This document shows positions 1 to 7,296 of a DNA stretch of 8,674 bases, piece by piece; position 1 is the stretch's first letter; every line of letters starts with the position of its first letter. The notes below the pieces were generated by a model. That model worked only from the letters and a program-made list of their open reading frames with translations. It was not told the origin of the DNA and did not search any database. The DNA comes from JBDSGC01 sp046594105. Lineage in GTDB: Bacteria; Acidobacteriota; Thermoanaerobaculia; Gp7-AA8. A program made the position numbers and the translations under genes. The stretch covers positions 1 through 8,674 of the forward strand of contig JBKJQB010000334.1 of NCBI GenBank assembly GCA_046594105.1. Direction: 5' to 3'.

Positions 1-276
1 CAATGGCTCTATGGGCTCAGGATCACCGGCGCGGTGGTCGTCGGCATCTCGAAGATTTCCACGATCAAGTTCCTGCTCTTCGAGGCCTTCACCTGCTTCG
101 TGTGGGCGATCGTGATCGGCTGTGCCGGCTATTACTTCGGCCGCGCCGTGGAATCGGTTCTTGGTCGCGCCGCGCACATCGAAAAATACGGCCTCATCGC
201 ACTGGTGATCATCGGAATCGCTCTCTTCGCCTATCACCAGTGGAAAGAGCGCCGGGAAGACGCGGCGCCGGAGTAG
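1..276 (+). CDS. DedA-family (VTT-domain) membrane protein, C-terminal fragment
   Basis: The frame is open from base 1 and ends at TAG 274-276, giving the last 91 residues of a gene whose start lies off the left edge. The visible protein begins QWLYGLRITGAVVVGISKI, which resembles the 'RF-L-YG-L/V-R-I' segment of DedA-family proteins. It continues with a hydrophobic stretch (about residues 32-50) ending in GYYFG, a short polar loop, a last hydrophobic helix (about residues 65-79), and a charged tail ending APE. DedA/VTT proteins are inner-membrane proteins linked to lipid (undecaprenyl phosphate or phospholipid) translocation and proton-dependent membrane homeostasis; that is family knowledge. 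The Met at base 34 is internal and not the start. The next gene begins 117 bp downstream with its own ribosome binding site, so co-transcription is uncertain. Confidence 0.82.
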   Translation, partial: QWLYGLRITGAVVVGISKISTIKFLLFEAFTCFVWAIVIGCAGYYFGRAVESVLGRAAHIEKYGLIALVIIGIALFAYHQWKERREDAAPE

Positions 277-383
277 CGGCGCGCGATCGCAGAATTTCGC
301 GACTCTCAAGTCGAACAACGAGAGAAACCTTCCTTCCGTCCGTCGCGGTGAAGTAGACTTCTTTCCTCACCCACGACCATTCC

Positions 384-389
384 GGAAGG
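384..389 (+). promoter_or_regulatory. Shine-Dalgarno site of the secreted protease gene
   Basis: GGAAGG lies 4 bases before the ATG at 394 and supports that start. The 277-393 gap otherwise holds only a weak 5-bp inverted repeat at 300-313. I see no convincing -35/-10 pair in it. Confidence 0.6.
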
Positions 390-393
390 TGCC

Positions 394-765
394 ATGCTCT
401 CGAAGAGATCCGCGTTGATCTTGCTGTCAGTAGTCTTTCTGGTCGTGATCCTTGCTCCGCGCTCCGCCAGCGCCTCGAATGCGCGTACGGGTTACCAGAA
501 GGTCCGGATCGGGCACCTGTTTCTTCAGCCGGACGCCAGCGGGCCGGCGCAGATTCTCATCGCGTTCGGGGCGGACCTGGTGCAGGACTATCCGGCGGCG
601 ACGATTGCCTACGCACCCGAGGCGGCGGTCGCGTCCATGGCGCAACGTGCCGCGCAGCTGAAACTGGAGTTCTCGGTCCACGACGACTACGACCGCATCT
701 TCCTTCCCGGCGGCGTCATCGATGCGAGAATCGGCAGTTCGTCGATCAATTTCACGCGGTGCTGA
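394..765 (+). CDS. N-terminal part of a secreted S8 protease (signal peptide and prosegment), separated by a frameshift
   Basis: The ATG at 394 has a good ribosome binding site. The 123-residue product opens with a Sec signal peptide: KR, then a hydrophobic core (ALILLSVVFLVVILA), then a likely cut after ASA around residue 27. Residues 29-110 (for example ILIAFGADLVQDYPAATIAY) look like the start of a protease prosegment. The last residues, RIGSSSINFTRC, do not look like coding sequence. Meanwhile the -1 frame, upstream of the next open frame, reads ENRQFVDQFHAVLKPQG, which continues the protein sensibly. This is therefore most likely not a separate gene but the front of the 759-3590 protease. 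Restoring one base near 724-726 would fuse them into a protein of about 1065 residues. A programmed frameshift is possible, but I see no slippery heptamer at the junction. Confidence 0.75.
   Translation: MLSKRSALILLSVVFLVVILAPRSASASNARTGYQKVRIGHLFLQPDASGPAQILIAFGADLVQDYPAATIAYAPEAAVASMAQRAAQLKLEFSVHDDYDRIFLPGGVIDARIGSSSINFTRC
724..731 (+). other. Frameshift site within the protease gene
   Basis: Frame 1 reads sensibly through VID (716-723) and becomes implausible after about 727. Frame 3 becomes sensible from GAG at 726 (ENRQFVDQF) and is arginine-rich nonsense before it (RRRHRC). One added base, for example G giving GCG-GAG in place of GCGAG, makes a continuous reading VIDAENRQFVDQFHAVL. 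The cause (true mutation, assembly error, or recoding) cannot be decided from this sequence. Confidence 0.7.
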
Positions 766-3590
766 AGCCACAGGGCGTGCAGCGCACGGCCGGCAAGGTC
801 GATGACTTCTACGTGATCGTGGCGAATGTGCCCGGGGTGAACGGAGTGATGGCGGAATTGACCACCCTGAGTCGCAAGACGCCCGAGTCCTCCAGCCTGG
901 GCGACGGCCAACTGCTGGTGCAGGTGACGCTGGACGGCTCGGAGATCGACCGCGTCCTGGCGCAACCGCTGGTCATCGGCATCTCGCACGTCCCGCGCCT
1001 CGCCCTATCGGATGAGCGCGCGGCGATGTCCATGACCCGAAACGTCGACTCCTCGGGCGCTCCGACAAACCCGACGAAGTACAAGGATTGGCTGGCAGCC
1101 GCCTGTCCGTACTGCACGAATCTCGCCGCGGAAGGATTCTCCGTAGCGATCGCTGACTTCGGCCTCGATGGCGGCGTTAACGGACCCCACCACGCAGACC
1201 TCCCAGCGGGGCGTGTTCGATACGGAACCGACTTCGACTCTTCGGACCCGGTTGATCCGACAACCGGGAAGTCTCCGTGTAGCGTTTCAGTACCCTGCCA
1301 AGATGTTAATGGCCACGGAACCATGGTCGCTGGGATAGTGGCGGGAAACCCGGCGAGCGGCTCTTCGACTGACGTCGGAGGGTTCATGTTCGGGACGGGC
1401 ATCGCACCCAGCGCAGAAATATTCGTCTCGAAGATCGACCTTCGCCGAACGACGTTGACTGCGGTTAAGGATGCAGCGACGGACGCACGCCTGACCGCGA
1501 GCCCACCCGTCTTCATTCAGAACCACTCGTACAATCAATACATTCAGAATCCTAATGACCAATTCGACCCCAGCACCGGTCTAATCGTATGCACGCCTGT
1601 GCAGCGGTATGACGGCCTCTACTCAATCATGTCCTCATTGTTCGACCGCGCGGTCAAAGATGCAGATCAGTCTGGTGCACCGCAGCCAATCACGCTGACG
1701 GTGTCGTCCGGCAATCAGTTCCCGTCCGTTGGATCCTTTCAATGCAGCGACAACCGGCTCACGTTACCGCCCGCTACCGCAAAGAATGTTCTTTCTGTGG
1801 GGGGGGCTGAAAACGCCCGTGGACCCACGGAGCAGTGGGGATGTCAGGCCGCTACTTGGGCCGGCATCTCCGCAGACAGCTATAAGAACGCCATGGGCGG
1901 CGGTCGGCACGGCACACGCTACGCGAACTATTTCAAGCCGGACCTCATGGCTCCCGCATCCAACATTGCATCGTTGCGCTCGAGCTCATGGGTCAATGGC
2001 GGACAGAATTCCAACGCCCTCTGTAACCCTTCCTCTGGCGGGAGCCAGCCGCCACCGTTCTCACAAGGCAACGGGTACCTCGCAAGCTCCGGAACGAGCT
2101 TCGCAGCCCCAGCCGGTGCGGGCGCGGCACTGCTCGCCAGTCGCGTCTACGCGGAGTCGCTTTTGCAAAAATGCGCAACCTCGCCGTCAGGTTGCAACGC
2201 GGGAGCCGCCAGCCCCGCTCTGCTCAAAGCGATGCTCATCATGAGCGCACGCAGCATGCTCGGTGGCGAAGATCGCGCAATCGCCCCCGTGTGGACGGCG
2301 AACCGTCAGAACCGGATCGGTGATCTCGTCAGACCCACCCAATCGAATGGTCGTTTTTACAGGGCACTCACCAATGCTTCCAGTGCGCTCGACGAACCCA
2401 CCCCGTGGGCTACCAGCCCCGGAAGCGAAACCACAGACGGAGGACAGCGATGGGTCGAGAACGGCTCGACGGCCATCGGCAAGTTGCCGAATGCACAACA
2501 AGGGTTCGGCCGTATCGATCTCGAGGATCTCCTCAGCGATTATCCGGCCCGTCACTACGTCAACGACGACCTGATTCCTGATCCGAACGGGACACCGTGG
2601 ACAAAGTCCTATCAGGTGCACGATCCGACGCTGCCAGTCAAGGTCGTCCTCACGTGGACCGATGATCCAGCACTGGCCAACGAGCCTGCCAATTACGCCG
2701 GCACGGTCGATCCGCAGCAGCGCGTACTGGTGAATGATCTCAACCTCAGCGTGGAGGTGGGGAATCCCTGCACGACCCGATATATAGGCAACCTGACGAC
2801 AGTGGCTGTCAGCGCTCGCGGCGAGGAGTCTGTCACCGACATCAACTGCACGGCATCCGCTTACGACAGCGCGAATAACGTCGAGTGGATCAAATTCTTC
2901 CCGTCGGTGAACGGTGCCACGCAGTTCACCGTCAAGATCATCGGCGCCCAGTCCATGAATCAGCGGTTCGCACTGGTCGTCTACAACGCCTTCGACAGCA
3001 GCGGGACTCCACCACCGGCGAAACCGGCCAACCTCGTCGCTCGTGGCAACCCCACAGCCAGTGTCCTCTTGACGTGGAACACTGTGCAAAACGCCGCGGG
3101 TGGATACGACATTCGCCGAAGATCGAGCGGTGGTTCGTTCCCCACTCTGGTTGGCAAGATCGATCAGACGCCTTCTCCCCAGTTCACCGACTCAAGCGTC
3201 AGTACCGGCACCGCATACGTCTATCTCGTCCGCGCCCGCAACGGTACCGGCGTCTCTGGCGATTCAGCCGAGTTTGCCTCCACGATCGCCTTTACCGATG
3301 ATCCGATCGTAGCAGGAGTCACCCCCATCAAAGAGGCTCACGTCAGCGAGCTGCGGTCGGCTGTGAATGCGGTGCGAGGAGCTGTCGGGCTGTTGCCCTT
3401 CGCCTTTACTCCAATCGATGCGACAAGAAAGGTCAAACAGACCCACGTTGCTCAAATGAGGGCCGCTCTGGACGAGGCGCGCGCTGTCGTTTTGCTACCT
3501 CCGGCAGCCTACACGGACCCTTCGTTGATGCCGGGCGTGAGCACCGTCAAGGCCGTGCATGTGAACGAGATCCGAGGCGGTGTTCAATGA
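759..3590 (+). CDS. Secreted subtilisin-like serine protease (S8, KP-43-like) with jelly-roll, Fn3 and C-terminal short repeats
   Basis: This frame of 943 codons holds the mature protease. The family triad is present: Asp133 in AIADFGLDGG, His186 in DVNGHGTMVAGIVAGN and Ser447 in SSGTSFAAP, with the oxyanion Asn319 in SSGNQ. All numbers count from the GTG at 759; add 122 for the frame-corrected protein. Residues 1-125 continue the prosegment. About residues 615-748 resemble the beta-sandwich that follows the catalytic domain in KP-43-type proteases (VKVVLTWTDDPA, VLVNDLNLSVEV, FALVVYNAF). An Fn3 domain follows (about 752-842: PANLVARGN to VYLVRARNGTG), then three short repeats to the end. The GTG at 759 has no ribosome binding site and no signal peptide follows it, so the true start is almost certainly the ATG at 394, upstream of a frameshift. 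The likely role is extracellular protein degradation. As the sequence stands, translation from 394 would stop at 765 before reaching the catalytic domain, so the gene may be inactive. Family assignment is firm; substrate is unknown. Confidence 0.88.
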   Translation: MLKPQGVQRTAGKVDDFYVIVANVPGVNGVMAELTTLSRKTPESSSLGDGQLLVQVTLDGSEIDRVLAQPLVIGISHVPRLALSDERAAMSMTRNVDSSGAPTNPTKYKDWLAAACPYCTNLAAEGFSVAIADFGLDGGVNGPHHADLPAGRVRYGTDFDSSDPVDPTTGKSPCSVSVPCQDVNGHGTMVAGIVAGNPASGSSTDVGGFMFGTGIAPSAEIFVSKIDLRRTTLTAVKDAATDARLTASPPVFIQNHSYNQYIQNPNDQFDPSTGLIVCTPVQRYDGLYSIMSSLFDRAVKDADQSGAPQPITLTVSSGNQFPSVGSFQCSDNRLTLPPATAKNVLSVGGAENARGPTEQWGCQAATWAGISADSYKNAMGGGRHGTRYANYFKPDLMAPASNIASLRSSSWVNGGQNSNALCNPSSGGSQPPPFSQGNGYLASSGTSFAAPAGAGAALLASRVYAESLLQKCATSPSGCNAGAASPALLKAMLIMSARSMLGGEDRAIAPVWTANRQNRIGDLVRPTQSNGRFYRALTNASSALDEPTPWATSPGSETTDGGQRWVENGSTAIGKLPNAQQGFGRIDLEDLLSDYPARHYVNDDLIPDPNGTPWTKSYQVHDPTLPVKVVLTWTDDPALANEPANYAGTVDPQQRVLVNDLNLSVEVGNPCTTRYIGNLTTVAVSARGEESVTDINCTASAYDSANNVEWIKFFPSVNGATQFTVKIIGAQSMNQRFALVVYNAFDSSGTPPPAKPANLVARGNPTASVLLTWNTVQNAAGGYDIRRRSSGGSFPTLVGKIDQTPSPQFTDSSVSTGTAYVYLVRARNGTGVSGDSAEFASTIAFTDDPIVAGVTPIKEAHVSELRSAVNAVRGAVGLLPFAFTPIDATRKVKQTHVAQMRAALDEARAVVLLPPAAYTDPSLMPGVSTVKAVHVNEIRGGVQ
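3291..3587 (+). repeat. Three tandem 'K-x-x-H-x-x-x-(L/I/M)R' protein repeats at the protease C-terminus
   Basis: Three degenerate units end the protease: 3291-3404 (38 aa; FTDDPIVAGVTPIKEAHVSE then LR), 3405-3509 (35 aa; FT, then VKQTHVAQMRAAL) and 3510-3587 (26 aa, truncated by the stop; YTDPSLMPGV, then VKAVHVNEIRGGV). Shared positions are an aromatic-Thr start, a Lys, an invariant His three residues after it and an Arg five to six residues further. I recall similar tails on secreted proteins of Acidobacteriota; their function is not known to me. The repeat is visible only at protein level, so it is old divergence rather than a recent DNA duplication. Confidence 0.75.
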
Positions 3591-4522
3591 TCCGAAGATT
3601 GCTTCTCCCAGCAGTTGTTCTGGTCTGGACGTTGGTCCTGCCCGCTCCCGCTCAAGCCCAGCAATTCGAGGTGGGGGATGTGATCGTCAGTGGCACGATT
3701 CCTCTCCCTGGGTTTCAAGAATTCGAAGCGAAAATCCTATGGTTTGACCGCTTGGGAAGATTGAAGTCGGTTCTCGCGGCTGCTTCACCGTTTGAGCAAT
3801 TCGGGCGGCTCGCATTCAGTCCGCTGGGGGTCCTCCACACGACGAGCGGAAACGGAATTGTGACCGTCAGTCCGGGTGGAAAGATCACGCGATCCCTCTA
3901 TGGCACGGACATCTACTACGCCCTCTCGTTTGCGGCGGATGGGACCTTGATCGCGGGCTATCGCGGGATTCTGAGTCGGTTCAGCGCCTCCGGTACTCGA
4001 CTGAGCTCGTACGCCGTTTCCGGCGACGTGATCTCGCTGGACCTTGCGGGCGACCAGTGCACCGCTTACTGGATACGCCCGGGCGTGCAGAGATTTGACA
4101 TCTGTAAGGGAACTCCACTTCCGGCGTTCGCTTCGCTCGGCGGCGCCGATTTTCGTCTTCTTCCCGGTGGCGGCTTAGCAATCACCCGTACAGACGGCAT
4201 CGAGATTCTCAGCTCCGATGGTTCTCTGCTTAGAAAAATTGGCACAGTCGGCAGTGCGCTCGCCCTGGATGCTGATGGCACTTCAATCTGGTTGGCTCAG
4301 CAGGGCGGCTTACTGGTCAAGTTCGATCTGGGAACCGGCAAGCAGTTGTTGGGTCCCATTCAAACCGGGTTGACCGGCATTGACGGACTGACCGTCTACG
4401 GCGAACCGCGCGCGGCTTTTGTGAATGGGCCGCTCGCCGCCATCCCGGCGCTCTCCCGAGGAATGCTGCTGTCGCTGTGCGTCGCTCTGGCGGCGTTCGC
4501 GATGCTGCGACTGCGAACGTGA
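3587..4522 (+). CDS. Secreted beta-propeller protein with IPTL-CTERM-like C-terminal tail
   Basis: The ATG at 3587 overlaps the protease stop (ATGA), and GAGG at 3574-3577 lies 9 bases upstream, so translation is probably coupled. The 311-residue product starts with a signal peptide (MIRR, hydrophobic core, likely cut after AQA at residue 24). From about residue 72 to 272 I can line up five blade-like units of roughly 35-40 residues. Each has a hydrophobic strand, a D/G-G turn and a 'G-I/L-x-x-(F/L)' strand: FGRLAFSPLGVLHT, YALSFAADGTLIAGY, ISLDLAGDQCTAYW, DFRLLPGGGLAITR, SALALDADGTSIWLA. The pair DQCTAYW...RFDICKGT recalls a family of secreted NHL/SMP-30-like propellers with this Cys pair. 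After GLTVYGEP comes a short linker and the tail described separately. No catalytic motif is evident, so binding or scaffolding at the surface is the modest inference. Molecular function is unknown. Confidence 0.8.
   Translation: MIRRLLLPAVVLVWTLVLPAPAQAQQFEVGDVIVSGTIPLPGFQEFEAKILWFDRLGRLKSVLAAASPFEQFGRLAFSPLGVLHTTSGNGIVTVSPGGKITRSLYGTDIYYALSFAADGTLIAGYRGILSRFSASGTRLSSYAVSGDVISLDLAGDQCTAYWIRPGVQRFDICKGTPLPAFASLGGADFRLLPGGGLAITRTDGIEILSSDGSLLRKIGTVGSALALDADGTSIWLAQQGGLLVKFDLGTGKQLLGPIQTGLTGIDGLTVYGEPRAAFVNGPLAAIPALSRGMLLSLCVALAAFAMLRLRT
4442..4519 (+). other. IPTL-CTERM-like sorting tail of the propeller protein
   Basis: The last 26 residues (286-311) run IPALSRGMLLSLC, then a hydrophobic helix, then LRLRT. 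This follows the order of the IPTL-CTERM domain: an IPxLS motif, a transmembrane helix and a basic end. The usual Trp after Ser is replaced by Arg, and the terminal Arg cluster is weak (two Arg). These tails are thought to direct proteins for processing and surface retention, by analogy with PEP-CTERM/exosortase systems. No processing enzyme gene lies in this window. Confidence 0.6.
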
Positions 4523-4526
4523 GCGG

Positions 4527-7256
4527 CTACCCCTCGAAGGCCTGAGACTCCAGTTCGGCCTGAGCCGCTGCCAGTCTGGCCACCGGGACCCGATACGGTG
4601 AGCAGGACACGTAGTTGAGGTTGCAGCCGCGGAAGAAGCGGATGGAGTCGGGGTCGCCTCCGTGCTCGCCGCAGACGCCGACTTTCAACTCCGCGTTCAC
4701 GCTGCGGCCGCGCTCTGTGCCCATCCGCACCAGCTGGCCGACTCCTTCCTGATCCACCGATTCGAAGGGGTCCTTGCCCAGGATCTTCTTGTCGACGTAC
4801 TCCGGCAGAAAGCTCCCGGAGTCGTCGCGGGAGTAGCCGAAGGTCATCTGGGTGAGGTCGTTGGTCCCGAAGGAGAAGAACTCCGCCACGGCCGCGAGCT
4901 GGTCGGCGATGAGCGCAGCCCGAGGAATCTCGATCATGGTACCGACGATCACCGGCACCTCCACGCCGCGTTCGGCGATCACCTCGGCGGCGACGCGACG
5001 GACCATCTCTGCGGTGATCTCCAACTCCTTCATCGCTCCGACCAGAGGGATCATCACTTCCGGCCGCGCGTCGATGCCGTCCTGCTTCACGTCGCAGGCG
5101 GCCTGGAAAATCGCGCGCACCTGCATCTCGTAAATCTCCGGGAAGGTGATGCCCAGGCGGCAGCCGCGATGTCCCAGCATCGGGTTGGTCTCGTGAAGCT
5201 GATTGACCTTCGCCCGCAACTCCACGAAACCCCAGCCCATGTCGCGGGCCAGCGTGGAGATCTGTCCTTCGGTCTGCGGCAGGAACTCGTGGAGCGGCGG
5301 ATCGAGCAGACGGATGGTGACCGGGAGACCGTCGAGCTCGCGGAAGATCCCCTCAAAGTCGGCGCGCTGGTACGGCAGCAGTTTGTCGATCGCGCTGCGG
5401 CGCCCCGCCTCGTTGCGCGCCAGGATCATCTCTCGCACTCGCAGGATGCGCTCGTCGGCGAAGAACATGTGCTCGGTGCGGCAGAGCCCGATGCCCGCGG
5501 CGCCGAAGAGTCGGGCCACCCGCGCATCGTTCGGAGTGTCGGCATTCGTGCGCACGCCCATGGTGCGGATCTCATCGGCCCACTTCAGGAGCCGGTCGAA
5601 GTTGCGGAACACTTCGGAGTCCTCAGGCTTCATGCTTTGTTCGAGAAGAACCTGCAGCACCTCGGATGGCCGGGTGTCGATCTTCCCGCTGAACACTTCC
5701 CCGGTGCTGCCGTCGATGGAGATCCAGTCGCCCTCTTCCAGCGGCTCGTGTCCATCGGTCCGCAGTTCGCCGCGCGCGTAGTCGACGCGCAGGCCGCCCG
5801 CGCCGACGATGCAGGGCCGGCCCATCCCGCGCGCGACCACCGCCGCGCGCGAGGTCAGACCGCCGCGCGTGGTCAGGATCCCGGCGGCGCTGTGCATCCC
5901 CGAGATGTCCTCCGGGGAGGTCTCGATCCGCACCATGATGACCGGGCCTTCTTTGGCCATGGTCACCGCGTGCTCAGCATTGAAAGCGATCCGTCCCGCT
6001 GCCGCTCCCGGCCCGGCAGGAAGGCCTTTCCCCACCACCCGACCGCTCTGCATCGCGTTCTGCTTCCCGGCGGCGTCGAACACCGGCGCCAGGAGCTGGA
6101 CGATCTGCCCCGCTTCTACCCGCGCCACTGCCTCCCGCGGTTCGATGAGCTTCTCGTCGACCATGTCGCAGGCAATCTTCACGGCGGCGAAGCCCGTTCG
6201 TTTTCCGGTTCTCGTCTGCAGCAGATAGAGCTTCCCCGACTGGATGGTGAACTCGATGTCCTGCATGTCGCGGTAATGACCTTCGAGCTTGCGATAGACA
6301 TCCTCGAGTTGCCCGTACACCGCCGGCATCGTTTCCTGGAGCGACTTCTCGCCAGCAACCACCTGCGCTTTGGAGATGGGCAGCGGTGTGCGGATGCCTG
6401 CCACGACATCTTCGCCCTGCGCGTTCGCCAGGTACTCGCCGAAGAAGACATGCTCGCCCGTCGCCGGGTTGCGGGTAAAGGCGACGCCGGTCGCGCAGTC
6501 GTCGCCCATGTTGCCGAAGACCATCGACTGGACGTTGACCGCGGTGCCCCAGCTGTCCGGAATGCCATTCAGCTTGCGATAGGTGATGGCGCGGTCGTTG
6601 TTCCAGGAGAGAAAGACCGCTCCGATGGCGCCCCACAATTGATCCTGCACATCCTGCGGAAAGTCCGCGCCGCTTTCCTTCCTGACGATCTCTTTGTAGG
6701 TATCCAGCAGCGTGCGCAGTCCACTGGCGGGGATCTCCGCGTCGCTCTGCACGCCGGCGGCCTCGCGGACCGCCACAAGCTCGTGCTCGAACTTCGCCTT
6801 CTCGATCTCCAGCACCACGTCGGAGTACATCTGGATGAAGCGGCGATACGAGTCGAACGCGAAGCGCTCGTCCTTCGACGACTTCGCCAGACCCTGCACG
6901 GTCTCGTCGTTGAGTCCGAGGTTGAGGATGGTGTCCATCATGCCGGGCATGGAGGCGCGGGCGCCGGAGCGCACGGAGACCAGCAGCGGTTTGGAGGGAT
7001 CGCCGAACGCGCGGCCCACCGACTTCTCCACCTTGGCCAGGCTGCTGGCGACGGAGGCTTTCAACTCCTGCGGAAAGGTCCGGTCGTGATCGTAGAACCA
7101 GGTGCAGACATCCGTGGAGATGGTGAATCCCGGCGGGACGGGCACGCCGAGGTTGGTCATCTCCGCAAGGCCCGCACCCTTGCCGCCGAGGATTTCCTTC
7201 ATCTTGGCGTTGCCTTCGGCGTGACCATCTCCGAAGTCGTAGACGTATTTGCTCAT
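4527..7256 (-). CDS. ppdK: Pyruvate, phosphate dikinase (catalytic phosphohistidine reads Arg)
   Basis: The enzyme interconverts pyruvate + ATP + Pi and PEP + AMP + PPi in the cytoplasm, linking glycolysis and gluconeogenesis. The ATG at 7256-7254 (MSKYVYDFGDG) has GAGGA at 7265-7261 and matches the usual N-terminus. A longer frame reaching 7400 would only add 48 unlikely residues overlapping the upstream gene. The product is 909 aa; the family norm is about 870-930. Domains: ATP-grasp (about 1-390: GGKGAGLAEM with Lys26, VRSGARASMPGMMDT, GVAFTRNPATGE, LLQTRTGKRT), phosphohistidine swivel domain (about 420-540), PEP/pyruvate TIM barrel (about 555-905: GLCRTEHMFF, GTMIEIPRAAL, FGTNDLTQ, and Cys862 in VCGEHGGDP). 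The striking oddity is the swivel motif TRGGLTSRAAVVARGMG. Residue 470, His in this family (His455 in the Clostridium symbiosum enzyme), is Arg, codon CGC. If real, the overall reaction should be lost. It converges with the propeller gene, 4 bp between stops. Confidence 0.97.
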   Translation of the reverse strand: MSKYVYDFGDGHAEGNAKMKEILGGKGAGLAEMTNLGVPVPPGFTISTDVCTWFYDHDRTFPQELKASVASSLAKVEKSVGRAFGDPSKPLLVSVRSGARASMPGMMDTILNLGLNDETVQGLAKSSKDERFAFDSYRRFIQMYSDVVLEIEKAKFEHELVAVREAAGVQSDAEIPASGLRTLLDTYKEIVRKESGADFPQDVQDQLWGAIGAVFLSWNNDRAITYRKLNGIPDSWGTAVNVQSMVFGNMGDDCATGVAFTRNPATGEHVFFGEYLANAQGEDVVAGIRTPLPISKAQVVAGEKSLQETMPAVYGQLEDVYRKLEGHYRDMQDIEFTIQSGKLYLLQTRTGKRTGFAAVKIACDMVDEKLIEPREAVARVEAGQIVQLLAPVFDAAGKQNAMQSGRVVGKGLPAGPGAAAGRIAFNAEHAVTMAKEGPVIMVRIETSPEDISGMHSAAGILTTRGGLTSRAAVVARGMGRPCIVGAGGLRVDYARGELRTDGHEPLEEGDWISIDGSTGEVFSGKIDTRPSEVLQVLLEQSMKPEDSEVFRNFDRLLKWADEIRTMGVRTNADTPNDARVARLFGAAGIGLCRTEHMFFADERILRVREMILARNEAGRRSAIDKLLPYQRADFEGIFRELDGLPVTIRLLDPPLHEFLPQTEGQISTLARDMGWGFVELRAKVNQLHETNPMLGHRGCRLGITFPEIYEMQVRAIFQAACDVKQDGIDARPEVMIPLVGAMKELEITAEMVRRVAAEVIAERGVEVPVIVGTMIEIPRAALIADQLAAVAEFFSFGTNDLTQMTFGYSRDDSGSFLPEYVDKKILGKDPFESVDQEGVGQLVRMGTERGRSVNAELKVGVCGEHGGDPDSIRFFRGCNLNYVSCSPYRVPVARLAAAQAELESQAFEG
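5847..5849 (-). other. Arg470 codon at the PPDK phosphohistidine position
   Basis: Read on the minus strand, 5858-5841 is CTG ACC TCG CGC GCG GCG, that is L-T-S-R-A-A where the family has (M/L)-T-S-H-A-A. A single A-to-G change at the middle base (plus-strand position 5848, C for T) turns CAC into CGC. The surrounding frame is intact and in register. Confidence 0.9.
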
Positions 7257-7260
7257 CGGA

Positions 7261-7265
7261 TCCTC
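7261..7265 (-). promoter_or_regulatory. Shine-Dalgarno site of ppdK
   Basis: On the minus strand the sequence reads GAGGA-TCCG-ATG, a 4-base spacing to the ATG at 7256. It selects this start over the upstream in-frame start at 7400. The site sits in the 40-bp gap after the lipoprotein gene stop (TAA, 7299-7297). Confidence 0.65.
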
Positions 7266-7296
7266 GGGTTCCACGGCGGTGCGCAGGGCCGCGCGA

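Noticed and set aside
300..313. CGACT-CTCA-AGTCG inverted repeat downstream of the DedA-family gene
   Set aside because: The stem is only 5 bp and no T-run follows, so it is too weak to call a terminator or operator.
331..359. Possible promoter with TAGACT at 354-359 upstream of the protease gene
   Set aside because: No recognisable -35 element occurs at suitable spacing, so the hexamer match is likely chance.
809..1516. Long minus-strand open frame (235 codons) antisense to the protease gene
   Set aside because: It shows no domain or plausible ribosome binding site, and lies opposite the firmly identified catalytic Asp and His motifs.
2187..3089. 300-codon minus-strand open frame antisense to the protease and its jelly-roll region
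   Set aside because: Its composition is typical of shadow frames and no motif is recognised; the plus-strand frame carries the Ser active site and known domain patterns.
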